A DNA stretch of 64,000 bases from Arthrobacter sp. ERGS1:01 (GCF_001281315.1 NZ_CP012479.1:2356001-2420000), one strand, 5' to 3'; shown: positions 32,808-43,540, counted from the first letter of the stretch. Made by a program: numbers and translations. The notes: a model not told the origin generated them from the sequence alone.

Positions 32808-33817
32808 TTGGCACCCGGCGTGTAATTGGCTTCATTGACGGTGGTGGCGGCCGGGACGGCTTCATCCGTGAGGCCCCAGCGCGCCAGAACCTTCGCGTAG
32901 GAACCGTCCTTGATGGCGGAGTTCAGGGCGTCGGTGATGGCCGGGGCCAGGCCGTTGCCCTTGAGCGTGACGGCGGCAACGAGGGTCTCGTTCGGCCAGC
33001 CGGCATTGACCTTGCCCACGATCTTCAGGTCGGTGCGGGTGTTGGCCAGGTACACGGCGGACGGGTACGGGGCCAGGTTGAGGTCGGTCCGCCCGGAGGC
33101 GAGGGCCAGGATGGTGTCTGCGTCGGAGGAGTAATACTGCAGCACGGCCGGCTTCTTGCCCTCCGCCTCGAGTTGCTTGTTCCAGGCCAGCAGGATCTTC
33201 TCCTGGTTGGTGCCCGAGCCAACGGAAATCTTCAGCCCGGAGATGTCCTCGGCACCCTTGATGTCATAGGTGGCGGTGCTCTTGGCCTCGAAGCCCATGA
33301 ACGCGGCCCGGTAGCTGGAGAAGTCGAACAGCTTGACCCGGTCCTTGTTGATGCCGACGTTGGAGAACACGGCCTCGAAGTCCCCCGACTGGGTCTTCAA
33401 CGGCCAGTTCTCCCACGAGGTGACCTGGACGTCCAATTTCAGGCCGAGCTTGTCCGCCACCAGCTGGGCGATGTCGATCTCCGAGCCGATGGGGGTCTTG
33501 TTGTCGGTTGCGTAGTAGCTCAGCGGCACGGAGCCGGCCGTGGTGCCCACCGTGAGCGCACCGTCCTTGGAGATGGCCGCCGGGACTTTTGCTGCCGCGG
33601 CCGGGTCTTTCTGGTCGCGGATCCTGTCCTGGTTCGGGGAGCTGTTGTAGACCACACCGTTGCGTGCCGCCGTCGTCGGCTGGTTGATGGAAGCCTGTGC
33701 GCCGGGGTCGGAGCAGCCGCTCAGCAGTGCCGCCGCGGCAAGTGCCGTGGTGAGGACGACGGCGGGTAGTCCGGTTTTGCTGCGCAGGCGCGGGCGGCGC
33801 GGGAAGAGATCAGTCAT
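32804..33817 (-). CDS. amino-acid-type substrate-binding lipoprotein (family 3), copy 2
   Basis: A 337-residue lipoprotein with a twin-basic, hydrophobic signal and lipobox LSGC (Cys35). Family-3 features include KDGALTVGTTAG, ATDNKTPIGSEIDIAQLVADK and the C-terminal SYAKVLARWGLTDEAV. It lies 12 bp after the ATPase and overlaps the LLM gene downstream by 4 bp, so it is the dedicated binding protein of this importer. It is a clear paralogue of the protein at 26138-27109. The ligand is probably a sulfur-containing amino acid or related compound, judged only from the neighbours. Confidence 0.92.
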   Translation of the reverse strand: MTDLFPRRPRLRSKTGLPAVVLTTALAAAALLSGCSDPGAQASINQPTTAARNGVVYNSSPNQDRIRDQKDPAAAAKVPAAISKDGALTVGTTAGSVPLSYYATDNKTPIGSEIDIAQLVADKLGLKLDVQVTSWENWPLKTQSGDFEAVFSNVGINKDRVKLFDFSSYRAAFMGFEAKSTATYDIKGAEDISGLKISVGSGTNQEKILLAWNKQLEAEGKKPAVLQYYSSDADTILALASGRTDLNLAPYPSAVYLANTRTDLKIVGKVNAGWPNETLVAAVTLKGNGLAPAITDALNSAIKDGSYAKVLARWGLTDEAVPAATTVNEANYTPGAK

Positions 33818-33829
33818 GGGGTGTGGTCC

Positions 33830-34632
<803 letters not shown>

Positions 34633-34636
<4 letters not shown>

Positions 34637-35766
34637 CGCAGGTCCCTAACGGTGGTGCGGAGGGTGAAGAACTTCCGGGCCTTTTGCAGCGGGGTCAGCG
34701 GCAGTGTCCGCACCGCGCCCTTGGCGTAGTGCCGTTCGATGTAGTACTGGAAGACGCTCAGCACGGACGTGATCACGATGTACCAGAGCGTGGCCACGAG
34801 CAGCAGCGGCAGGACTTGCTGGGTGCGGTTGTAGATGACCTGGACCGTGTAGAACAGCTCCGAATAGGCCAGCACGTACACGATGGAGGTGCCCTTGACC
34901 AGGCCGATGATCTCGTTGAACGCCGTGGGCAGGATGGATCGCATGGCCTGCGGCAGCACGATCCGGGTGGACCGGCGCCAGGCCGGGATGCCCAGTGCGG
35001 ACGCGGCCTCCAACTGGCCCTGGTCCACGGAGAGGATGCCGCCGCGGATGATCTCAGCCGAGTAGGCTGCCTGGTTCAGGGTCAGGCCCAGGACGGCGGC
35101 CGCGAATTGGCTGATCAGCGTGGTGGTCTGCACCTCGAAGAAGTTGATGCTGGTGAACGGGATGCCGAGGCTGACCTTCTCGTACAGGTAGCCCAGGTTG
35201 TACCAGAGCAGCATTTGCACCAGCAGCGGGGTGGACCGGAAGATCCAGGAGAACGTCCAGGAGACCGAGACCAGCAACGGCGACGCGGAGAGCCGCATGA
35301 GGGCCAGCACGAATCCCAGGACAAATCCGAGGGTGCCGGCGATGACCGTCAGCTTCAGGGTTTCGCCCAGTCCGCGCAGCACGGATTCGGCCGTGAACCA
35401 TTCCGCCAAGACGCCCCATTCCCAGCGCGGGTTGGTGGCCAGCGACCATGCGATGGCGGCCACGCCCAGGGCGACCACCACGGTGCCCACCCAGCGCCAC
35501 GGGTGTTTCGCGGCGACCAGCCGGTAGCCCGTGTAGTCGGTGGCCGTGGAGATGGGGCCTGTGGAGTTGGTTCCTCTGTGGTTGGGGCCGGGCCGGGTTG
35601 GCGTGCCGAGGTCCCGTGCCTCGTCGCCAGGATGGTCCGTGCCGGAGCCTGCGCCGGCAACTGGACCGGCACCGATGCCGGGAGCCGGCGGGTCCGTCAC
35701 CTGGGCACCCCCCGTTGTTGCAACGCTGTTCGTTGCCGCAGCGCTGTCTGTTGATGTAGCGCTCAT
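34633..35766 (-). CDS. polar amino acid ABC transporter permease
   Basis: A 377-residue permease of the HisM/TcyB family. Unusually, about 90 Ala/Gly/Pro/Thr-rich residues precede the first span ([19 protein letters not shown]). The core has [40 protein letters not shown], and the EAA loop [20 protein letters not shown] followed by AMRS. ATG 35766 has GAGGTGG upstream; a longer open frame offers another seven codons. It is the first gene of the seven-gene operon ending at 28221. The function of the N-terminal extension is unknown. Confidence 0.92.
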
Positions 35767-36073
35767 GTGCCACCTCGCTTCTTCCAATGGATGTTCGGTT
35801 GTTCGATGGCTGCAAATCTAGGTGCCGGAACGGGACCGTTCCAAGGCGGCCGTTGCACTGCGTCACCATCGGTCGCACGGCGTCATATGTCGGTTTTTTG
35901 CCTTCATTGACCCGCCGTGACGCGGGGTGAACGGGCATGACCGGCGCCTGTGAAAGGCCGTCCACGGCTGCCTAGCATGGGGACTCCCACCGTCGTGTGA
36001 CGGGTTCCCGGACACGGGCCGGAATCCGCAACGGGACCTCTAGAACAAGCAACCGGCAAATCCAGGAGACACC
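35767..36073. promoter_or_regulatory. divergent control region of the transporter/LLM operon and FAD gene
   Basis: About 300 bp between divergent operons, with no gene. It contains a palindrome GGAACGGGACCGTTCC (35827-35842), 61 bp upstream of the permease start, a good operator candidate. An AGGAG ribosome site precedes the FAD-protein ATG. Confidence 0.5.
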
Positions 36074-38026
36074 ATGAACGCACACACCCCAACAGTGGTT
36101 TTTGTTGGCGGCGGCCCGCGCACGGCCGGTCTGCTGGAACGCCTGGGCGCCAACGCGCCGGACCTCCTGGCGGGGCCGCTCCAGATCCATGTGGTGGAGC
36201 CGTTCACTCCCGGTTCGGGGCGGATTTGGCGCTACGAACAAAATGCATCGCTCATGCTCAACTCCACGGCCGGCGACGTGACCATGTTCACCGATGCATC
36301 CGTGGTGTGCGAGGGCCCCGCCGCGGACGGCCCGGACCTGGCCGCCTGGGCCGCCTCGGTGGCTGCCGGCACCCTGGCCAACGCCCCGGCGCTGTCCCCG
36401 GAACTGCTCGCGGAGGCTGTGGCGTTGAGTCCGGAATCGTTCCCCACCCGCCGCCTCAACAGCGCCTACCTGGAGTGGTTCTTCCGCCGGGCCGTGGCCG
36501 CGCTGGCCCCGCACGCCGAGGTCACGATCCACAAGGACACCGCCTTTGGCATCTCGGACGACCATTCGCCCGAGGGCCGTCGGCTGGTCCGGCTGGCCGG
36601 GGGCGCCACTGTCCCGGCCGACGTCGTCGTGCTGGCCGTGGGCCACACTGACGCCGAGGCTGACGGCCGCTCCGCCGAGTGGTCCGCGTTTGCGGCCCGG
36701 CACGGCGGCTTCCATGCGGCCCCCGCCTACACGACGGACGTCGACTACGGCGCCCTTGCCCCGGGATCCGACGTGATTGTCTCCGGCATGGGACTGGCGT
36801 TCGTGGACCTGGTGGTGCTGCTCATGGAGGGCCGGGGCGGGCGCTTTGACGAGCACGACGACGGCGAACTGCGCTATGTGCCCTCCGGCGCCGAACCTCG
36901 GCTCTGGGCCGGATCACGCCGCGGCGTGCCGTACCACTCAAAGATCACCGCCACACTGCGCGGCGAGGCGCCGGGCGCGCCGCGGTTCTTCACCAGGGAC
37001 GCCGTGGACGCCCTGCTGTCCACGCACGGCGAGCTCGACTTCCACACCCAGTTGTGGCCGCTCATCGCCAAGGACGCCGCCCACGCGTACTACCGTGAGC
37101 TGTTCACGGGCAGCCCGGAACGGGTCAGCCTGGGGTGGGAGGAGTTCTCCCACCGTTTCGAGGCCCTGGACTGGTACGCCCCGGAACGCGTTTCCCTCGT
37201 GGACGGCGCCGTGCCGGATCCCGCACTGCGGCTGGACTTCGAACACCTTGACCATCCGTTGGCCGGCCGGCAGTTCGCCAACAACGCCGCAGTCCAGGAG
37301 GCGGTGTCCGCGCACATCGCGAACGACCTGCGCGTGCGCGACGGCGGGGACCACCCCGAGACGCTGGCCCTGTTCCTGGGACTCCTGACGGCGTACATGA
37401 ATTTGGGCGCCCTGGTCCCCGCCGAACGGCTCAGCGCCGCGTCCCAGGCGGCGGTGCACGGCTGGTGGCACGGCTTCTTCAGCTTCGTCGACTCGGGCCC
37501 GCCCCCGCACCGGCTGCGCCAAATCCAGGCCCTTCACCGGGCCGGGCTGCTGCATTTCCTGGGCCCCGGGCTTGCCGTGGCCGTCGATGAAGCCACGGGA
37601 GATTTTGTGGCGACGTCCGCGCAGGTGGCCGGGGAGGTGCGTGCCAAGGCGTTCATCGAGGCCCGGCTGCCCGAGCCCACGGTGGTACGCTCGGCCAATC
37701 CGGTGCTGGCGAATCTCCACGCCGCCGGCCAGGTGAGCGAGCAACAACTGCTCACGGCCGACGGCACCGTCGCCACGGGCCGGCTGCTGGTGACACCCAC
37801 CCGCAACGTGGTGGGACCCCGTGGCGAACCGCAGCAGCACATCTTCGCCGTCGGGCCGGGCACCTCGGCCTGGGGATCCGGTGCCTTTGCCCGCCCCAAC
37901 AGCAACGCGGCGCCGTTCCGCGAAAACGACGCCCTGGCCCGCACCGTGCTGCAAAGCCTTGCGGCACGCCAGGAAACCACCCCGCAACCCGCCCTGATCG
38001 GAAGGAACCCCAGCCATGCCCCTTGA
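36074..38026 (+). CDS. FAD/NAD(P)-binding protein
   Basis: A 650-residue protein of the NAD_binding_9-type FAD/NAD(P)-binding group. It starts TVVFVGGGPRTAGLLERL (dinucleotide-binding GxGxxG-like), with VVEPFTPGSGRIWRYEQN and LMLNSTAGDVTMFTD, as in relatives. A second nucleotide-site motif is DVVVLAVGHTDAE, and DVIVSGMGLAFVDLVVLLM follows near residue 235. Enzymatic activity has not been assigned to this family; some members resemble ornithine N-monooxygenases. It is divergent from the ABC/LLM operon, sharing its control region, and overlaps the GNAT gene by 11 bp. Confidence 0.85.
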   Translation: MNAHTPTVVFVGGGPRTAGLLERLGANAPDLLAGPLQIHVVEPFTPGSGRIWRYEQNASLMLNSTAGDVTMFTDASVVCEGPAADGPDLAAWAASVAAGTLANAPALSPELLAEAVALSPESFPTRRLNSAYLEWFFRRAVAALAPHAEVTIHKDTAFGISDDHSPEGRRLVRLAGGATVPADVVVLAVGHTDAEADGRSAEWSAFAARHGGFHAAPAYTTDVDYGALAPGSDVIVSGMGLAFVDLVVLLMEGRGGRFDEHDDGELRYVPSGAEPRLWAGSRRGVPYHSKITATLRGEAPGAPRFFTRDAVDALLSTHGELDFHTQLWPLIAKDAAHAYYRELFTGSPERVSLGWEEFSHRFEALDWYAPERVSLVDGAVPDPALRLDFEHLDHPLAGRQFANNAAVQEAVSAHIANDLRVRDGGDHPETLALFLGLLTAYMNLGALVPAERLSAASQAAVHGWWHGFFSFVDSGPPPHRLRQIQALHRAGLLHFLGPGLAVAVDEATGDFVATSAQVAGEVRAKAFIEARLPEPTVVRSANPVLANLHAAGQVSEQQLLTADGTVATGRLLVTPTRNVVGPRGEPQQHIFAVGPGTSAWGSGAFARPNSNAAPFRENDALARTVLQSLAARQETTPQPALIGRNPSHAP

Positions 38027-38579
38027 AACCGCGCCCAGGGAAGAGCTGCACAGCGAAGACCTACACAGGGAGGACACCCGCCGGGAAAATACGGAGGTGA
38101 CCGTCCTGTCCCTGCCCATGCACGATCCTCGCGTCCGGCCTCTGCTTGACCAGCTCGCCGTCGAATACGAAAGCCGCTACGCGGACCTGTTCGGCCCGGG
38201 ATCGGCGGTCAAGGAGTTGAACAAGTACCCGGCGCACGAATTCGCGGCACCGCACGGCGCCCTGATCATCCTCGAAGAACACGGCCAGTCCGTGGCGGGT
38301 GGCGCGTTCCGCCGCCATTCGCCCGGCACGGCGGAGTTCAAACGGATCTGGACGCACACGGACCACCGCCGCCGCGGCCTGGCCCGGCGGGTGCTGGTGG
38401 AATTGGAGGCCGCCGCCGCGGCGCTTGGCTACACGGAGGTGTACCTGACCACGGGTCCGCGCCAGCCCGAGGCGAGGGCGCTGTACCTGAACACCGGGTA
38501 CCAGCCGCTGTTCGACGTCGACGCCGATCCGGCCACGCTGCCGTTCCTGGCGTTTACGAAGCCCCTTCCCCAACTATGA
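38016..38579 (+). CDS. GNAT-family N-acetyltransferase
   Basis: A 187-residue acetyl-CoA-dependent acetyltransferase. The central GNAT motif A is FKRIWTHTDHRRRGLARRVL and the C-terminal motif B is YLTTGPRQPEARALYLNTGYQPL. A short Glu/Arg-rich leader precedes the domain; ATG 38016 lies inside the FAD gene's end. The layout with a cystine-like importer and LLM monooxygenases recalls the Bacillus yxe/ytm pathways, where a GNAT enzyme N-acetylates S-modified cysteine before monooxygenation. Acting on such a substrate here is inference. Confidence 0.88.
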   Translation: MPLETAPREELHSEDLHREDTRRENTEVTVLSLPMHDPRVRPLLDQLAVEYESRYADLFGPGSAVKELNKYPAHEFAAPHGALIILEEHGQSVAGGAFRRHSPGTAEFKRIWTHTDHRRRGLARRVLVELEAAAAALGYTEVYLTTGPRQPEARALYLNTGYQPLFDVDADPATLPFLAFTKPLPQL

Positions 38580-38635
38580 CGCACTTGTTGCTGAAAAACC
38601 CCGCGGAATGAGCAACTACTGCGCCACAGTTGGGG
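38568..38635. repeat. imperfect palindrome spanning the stop codons of GNAT and smc genes
   Basis: Arms CCCCAACTATGACGCA (38568-38583) and TGCGCCACAGTTGGGG (38620-38635) pair at 14 of 16 positions, and TTGTTGCT/AGCAAC continue inside. Both convergent stop codons lie within it, so it likely serves as a bidirectional terminator. It shares the AACTATG-CGC core with the palindrome at 52.8 kb. Confidence 0.65.
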
Positions 38636-41600
38636 CGGCGGCGTGGTCCATCCGCTGGCTGATCACGGTGGAGACGCCGTCGCCGCGCATTGAGACGCCG
38701 TAGAGGGCGTCGGCCACGTCCATGGTGCGTTTTTGGTGCGTGATGATGATGAGCTGGCTGGATTCGCGCAGTTCCTCGAAGATGGTGATGAGCCGGCCCA
38801 GGTTGGTATCGTCCAGGGCCGCCTCCACCTCGTCCATGACATAGAACGGCGACGGCCGGGCCTTGAAGATGGCCACGAGCAGCGCCACGGCCGTCAGCGA
38901 GCGTTCGCCGCCGGAGAGCAGGGACAGCCGCTTGATCTTCTTGCCGGCCGGGCGTGCCTCCACCTCGATGCCCGTGGTGAGCATGTCGGACGGGTCGGTG
39001 AGCACCAGCCGTCCCTCCCCTCCCGGGAACAGCCGGCCAAAGACCCGCTCGAACTGCACGGCCGTGTCGGCGTAGGCGGAGGTGAAGACCTCCTCGACGC
39101 GCTTGTCGACTTCCTTGATGATGTCCATCAGGTCCTTGCGGCTGGATTTCAGGTCCTCCAGCTGGCTGGACAGGAACTGGTGGCGTTCCTCCAGGGCCGC
39201 AAATTCCTCCAGCGCCAAGGGGTTGACCTTGCCCAAGGCGGCCAGGTCGCGCTCGGCACGCTTGAGCCGCTTTTCCTGTTCGGCCCGAACAAACGGGGTT
39301 CCCTCGCGGATCTCGGCGCCGTCGTCGTCGACCTCCACGCGCAGGGCCGCCCACTTGTCCGTCACCTCGCCCGGGCCCAAGGGAACCAGGGTGTCGGGTC
39401 CGTATTCGGTGATGAGGTGGTCCACGGTGAGCCCGAGTTCCTCGATGGACTTGTTTTCCAACGCTTCGATGCGCAGCCGCTGGGCCGCCCGGGCCAGTTC
39501 ATCCTTGTGCACGGAATCGGTCAGGGTGGCCAGTTCCGCGGCCAGCTCCACGGTGGTGGCGCGGACCGCCATGAGCGCCACCTCCCGTTCGGCGCGCTCC
39601 TCCTCGGCGGTGTCGCGTTCCTGCCCGGCCAGCTCGATCGAGGCCTGGACAAAGTGCAGGATGTGCCCGGCTGCTGCCGCCACTGCGGCCGCCTTCTTCG
39701 CCTGGAAGGCCCGACGCCGGGCCCGTTGGGCCGCCTGTTCGCGGGCCATGCGCTCGGTGGCCGCCGCCCGTTCGAGTGCCGCGGCACGGTTTCGCACGGC
39801 CACGAGCTGTTCCTCGGTGCTGCGCAGCGACAGCCGGGATTCCATTTCCACGGCTCGGGCCGCAGTGGCAGCCGCGGCAAGCGTGTCGCGGTCGTCCATG
39901 GACGGCTCGGCGTCCGCCGGGGCATCCTGTGCGGCGGCCAGCCGGGCGGCGATTTCTGTGAGGGACTGTTGTTCGCGTTCCAGGTTGGCAGCAGCGACGG
40001 CCAGGGCCTGGGTATGGCGTTCGGACTCCCCCGCGGCCGATCGCAGGGTGGCTCCGAGCGTGCCCAATCGTTCCGCCACGGCGGCCAGCCGGGCATCGGA
40101 GTCGTGCAGTGCGGCAAGCGCCGCAGATTCCGCCGCCGCGGCCCCGGCACGTTGCGCCGTTGCCGCGACCAGGGCAAAACGCAACCGTTCGCGTTCGGCC
40201 GTCACGGCCAGCAGCTGCGCGTCCGTCTCGTCGACGGCGGCCTGCAGTTCCAGCAGCGACGGCGCGGTGGCCGAGCCACCGCGCACCGAGAAGGCGCTCA
40301 GCACGTCGCCGTCGGCCGTGACGGCGGTCAGCCGCGGATGCCCGGCCAGCAGGGTTGCGGCTGCGGCAAGGTCGGGGACCAGCACGACGCCGTCAAGCAG
40401 TGCGTCCAGCACGGCCGCGACACTGTCGGGTCCGCTGACCTGGGAGAGTGCCGCCACGGCGCCGTCCACCCTGCCCACAGCGTCGGCAACCTCGGCCGCC
40501 AGCGGGGCTCCCGAAGCCGGGGTGGCGGTTCCTGAGTCGCCGGTCACGAGCAGGGTGACCCGGCCGCCGTCGTCGTTCTTCACCCGTTCCAGCGCGGCCA
40601 GGGCGGAGGCGGAATCGGCCATGGCCACGCCCTCCGCCGCGGCGCCCAGGGCGGCGGCAATCGCGCTCTCGTGACCCGCCGCAACGGTCAGCAGTTCGGC
40701 AACGGAGCTCAGCACGCCCGGCTGGTCCGAGGCGAGCAGGTGGGCCGAGGCATCCTTGCGGAGCAGCCCGACGGCCAGGGCGTCGCGGCGGGCCGTGAGC
40801 GAATCGCGTTCCCGGTCCGCGGCGAGCTGCGCCGCGGACAGTTCGGCAATGGTGGCATCGATGGCCGCCAGGGCCTCGACCGCCTCCTCGTAGTCGGCGT
40901 CCAGGCGCTCCTCGCCCTCCTCGACGCCGGCCACCTGGGATTCAAGGGCCGCGAACTCGCGTGCGGCTGCGCCGTGCCGCTCGGTGCCGGCGGCCTTGCT
41001 CTGGTGCAGGCGGCCGATTTCCGCCTCCGCCGATTCCACGCGGGAACGCACCGAGGCGACCTGGCCGGCCAGCTTGGCCAGGCCCTCGCGGCGGTCGGCG
41101 GTGGCGCGCAGGAGCTCACGGACGCGCTGTTCCTCGGCGCGTACGGCCGATTCGGCGTCTTCCTTGATTTCGACGGCCGCTTCCAGCCCGAAGCGCCGTT
41201 CCTCCAGCGCCAGGTCCAGTTCGGCTTCCTCGTCCCGCAGGCGCTGGGCCTGCCCCGCCAGCTTGTCGGGGTCCCGGCTGGGATCGGGGACGGCGTCCGC
41301 GGCGCCCAGGTGGCGGTGGCGTTCGGCGGCCAGCACGGCCATCGACTTGTACTTTTCCGCCGTTGCAGAAAGCTGGTACCAGTTTTCCCGGGCGGCATTG
41401 AGCACGGGCGTGGCGGCCGCGGCGAGTTGTTCAAGATCCGCCTGCCGGGCCCGGCCGGCCTGCAACTCGGCCTCCACCTGTTCGCGTCGGGCCTTCAATG
41501 CCCGTTCATCCGCAACGTCCTTTTCGACGGCGTTCGTAAGGGTCACGATGTCATCGGCCAGCAGGCGTGCCCTGGCGTCGCGAACGTCGAACTGGACGGC

Positions 41601-42248
41601 CTGTGCACGGCGGGCCACGGCGGCCTGCTTGCCCAGGGGTGCCAGTTGGCGGCGGATCTCCCCCGTCAGGTCGCTGAGCCGGGCCAGGTTGGCGGACATT
41701 GCATCCAGCTTGCGCAGCGTCTTTTCCTTGCGGCGGCGGTGCTTGAGGATTCCGGCGGCTTCCTCGATGAAGCCGCGCCGGTCCTCGGCGGTGGCATGGA
41801 GCACCTTGTCCAGCTGCCCCTGACCGACGATCACGTGCATTTCCTTGCCCAGCCCGGAGTCGGACAAGAGTTCCTGGATGTCCAGGAGCCGGCAGCCGGT
41901 GCCGTTGATGGCGTACTCGGAGCCGCCCGTGCGGAACAGGGTCCGGGAGATGGTGACCTCGGAGTATTCGATCGGCAGGGCGCCGTCGGCGTTGTCGATG
42001 GTCAGCGCCACATGGGCCCGGCCCAGCGGAGGGCGGCCCGAGGTCCCGGCGAAGATGACGTCCTCCATCTTGCCGCCGCGGAGCGTTTTTGCACCTTGTT
42101 CGCCCATGACCCAGGCCAGCGCGTCAACCACATTGGACTTGCCCGAGCCGTTGGGGCCCACCACGGCCGTCACACCCGGTTCAAAGTCGAAGGTGGTGGC
42201 CGAGGCGAACGACTTAAAGCCGCGCACGGTCAGACTTTTAAGATGCAA
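38616..42248 (-). CDS. smc: chromosome segregation protein SMC
   Basis: A 1210-residue condensin ATPase. The N-terminal head begins MHLKSLTVRGFKSFASATTF and has Walker A VVGPNGSGKSNVVDALAWVM. Long Glu/Ala/Arg-rich coiled coils flank the hinge around residues 490-650. The C-terminal head has signature LSGGERSLTAVALL and Walker B PFYVMDEVEAALDDTNL. The first codon is TTG at 42248, matching the start of homologues; an AGGAG lies 12 bases upstream, rather far. It follows mutM in the conserved actinobacterial order, with the ole genes and a DUF559-type gene between. Confidence 0.97.
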   Translation of the reverse strand: MHLKSLTVRGFKSFASATTFDFEPGVTAVVGPNGSGKSNVVDALAWVMGEQGAKTLRGGKMEDVIFAGTSGRPPLGRAHVALTIDNADGALPIEYSEVTISRTLFRTGGSEYAINGTGCRLLDIQELLSDSGLGKEMHVIVGQGQLDKVLHATAEDRRGFIEEAAGILKHRRRKEKTLRKLDAMSANLARLSDLTGEIRRQLAPLGKQAAVARRAQAVQFDVRDARARLLADDIVTLTNAVEKDVADERALKARREQVEAELQAGRARQADLEQLAAAATPVLNAARENWYQLSATAEKYKSMAVLAAERHRHLGAADAVPDPSRDPDKLAGQAQRLRDEEAELDLALEERRFGLEAAVEIKEDAESAVRAEEQRVRELLRATADRREGLAKLAGQVASVRSRVESAEAEIGRLHQSKAAGTERHGAAAREFAALESQVAGVEEGEERLDADYEEAVEALAAIDATIAELSAAQLAADRERDSLTARRDALAVGLLRKDASAHLLASDQPGVLSSVAELLTVAAGHESAIAAALGAAAEGVAMADSASALAALERVKNDDGGRVTLLVTGDSGTATPASGAPLAAEVADAVGRVDGAVAALSQVSGPDSVAAVLDALLDGVVLVPDLAAAATLLAGHPRLTAVTADGDVLSAFSVRGGSATAPSLLELQAAVDETDAQLLAVTAERERLRFALVAATAQRAGAAAAESAALAALHDSDARLAAVAERLGTLGATLRSAAGESERHTQALAVAAANLEREQQSLTEIAARLAAAQDAPADAEPSMDDRDTLAAAATAARAVEMESRLSLRSTEEQLVAVRNRAAALERAAATERMAREQAAQRARRRAFQAKKAAAVAAAAGHILHFVQASIELAGQERDTAEEERAEREVALMAVRATTVELAAELATLTDSVHKDELARAAQRLRIEALENKSIEELGLTVDHLITEYGPDTLVPLGPGEVTDKWAALRVEVDDDGAEIREGTPFVRAEQEKRLKRAERDLAALGKVNPLALEEFAALEERHQFLSSQLEDLKSSRKDLMDIIKEVDKRVEEVFTSAYADTAVQFERVFGRLFPGGEGRLVLTDPSDMLTTGIEVEARPAGKKIKRLSLLSGGERSLTAVALLVAIFKARPSPFYVMDEVEAALDDTNLGRLITIFEELRESSQLIIITHQKRTMDVADALYGVSMRGDGVSTVISQRMDHAAAPTVAQ

Positions 42249-42500
42249 ACTGTTTCATACTCCTGCGACGGGACCGCTAACACCAGCCTAATCTACCGTG
42301 GAATCGATGATCGCCCCGGCTGCCGGGCACATGTATACGGCATGGCGCATGTGCGGGAACACCCGTGCAAGGTGCATAGTTAAGGTTGATGCTTGATGCC
42401 GAGACGGGGACATTGGCATGCCATACCCCCGATCGCGGCCATTTTAGACCGGTTGTTCGGTACCCGGGCACTGCGGAACATAGAAGAAAAAGGCTGGAAT

Positions 42501-43526
42501 TTGATCGGCAACGCAACCTTTCGTCACCACAACACTGCCTTGCTCGCAGTTACCAGCGTCGAGGCACCCGTGGTGGTCAGCTCCTCGGACTTTGATGAGC
42601 GCCTGGCCCCGAGCCTGAAACGGCTGCGTTTGTCCAAACGCCTGCTGGAGCGCGTCGCCGGCGTGGAGGAGCGCCGCTGGTGGGCGCCGGGCACCGAGTT
42701 CGACGACGCCGCCATCGAGGCGGGCGCCAAGGCCCTCGCCGAGGCCGGCATCGAGCCCGGCCAGGTGGGCCTGCTGATCAACACCTCCGTGACCCGCCGC
42801 AACCTTGAGCCCTCGGTTGCCGTGAAGATCCACAACGGACTGGGCCTGCCGTCCTCGGCCATGAACTTCGACCTGGCCAACGCGTGCCTGGGCTTTGTCA
42901 ACGGCATCACCCTGGCCGCGAACATGATCGACTCCGGGCAGATCAAGTACGCCCTGATCGTGGCCGGCGAGGACGCCCAGGCCACCCAGGAAACCACGTT
43001 CCGCCGCCTGAACGCGGCAACGTCCACCCGCGAGGACTACCTGCGCGAATTTGCCACCCTGACCCTGGGCTCCGGCGCCGCGGCAGCCGTGATCGGCCCG
43101 GCGGACCTGCACCCGGGCGGACACCGGATCCTCGGTGGCGTCTCCCGCGCCGGCACCGAACACCACGAACTGTGCGTGGGCGGCCCCGACGGCATGTTCA
43201 CCGACACCAAGGGCCTGCTGGACAACGGCCTGGAACTGGTCACCAACGCCTGGGACGAAGCCCACACCGACGGCTGGGACTGGCGCAAGATGGACCGCTA
43301 CGTGACCCACCAGGTCTCCAACTCGTACACCAACGCCATCATCAAGGCCGTCAACCTGGTGCGCAGCAAGGTGCCGATCACGTTCCCCAAGTGGGGCAAT
43401 GTGGGCCCGGCATCCCTGCCCATGACGCTGGCGCAGGAGGCGCAAAGCCTGAACCCCGGCGACCGCGTGCTGTGCATGGGCGTCGGCTCGGGACTCAACA
43501 CGGCCATGATGGAAATTGCGTGGTAG
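42501..43526 (+). CDS. oleA: 3-oxoacyl-ACP synthase III-type thiolase OleA
   Basis: A 341-residue thiolase-fold enzyme that condenses two fatty acyl-CoAs head-to-head to a beta-keto acid, the first step of long-chain olefin synthesis. The active-site Cys is near residue 129 in NFDLANACLGFVNG. SNSYTNAIIKAVNL carries the later thiolase region and FPKWGNVGPASLPMTLAQE the glycine-rich C-terminal motif. TTG 42501 (MIGNATFRHHNTALLA) is chosen because OleA homologues start here and AAAGGCTGGA precedes it; an upstream open frame has no similarity. It is followed at once by oleBC. Confidence 0.93.
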   Translation: MIGNATFRHHNTALLAVTSVEAPVVVSSSDFDERLAPSLKRLRLSKRLLERVAGVEERRWWAPGTEFDDAAIEAGAKALAEAGIEPGQVGLLINTSVTRRNLEPSVAVKIHNGLGLPSSAMNFDLANACLGFVNGITLAANMIDSGQIKYALIVAGEDAQATQETTFRRLNAATSTREDYLREFATLTLGSGAAAAVIGPADLHPGGHRILGGVSRAGTEHHELCVGGPDGMFTDTKGLLDNGLELVTNAWDEAHTDGWDWRKMDRYVTHQVSNSYTNAIIKAVNLVRSKVPITFPKWGNVGPASLPMTLAQEAQSLNPGDRVLCMGVGSGLNTAMMEIAW

Positions 43527-43540
43527 CGGAGATTTCACCC

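Noticed and set aside
42884..43540. N-terminal extension of OleBC through oleA
   Set aside because: It reads oleA in a different phase, giving Arg/Gly/Pro-rich text with no similarity; good GTG starts exist at 43520 and 43541.
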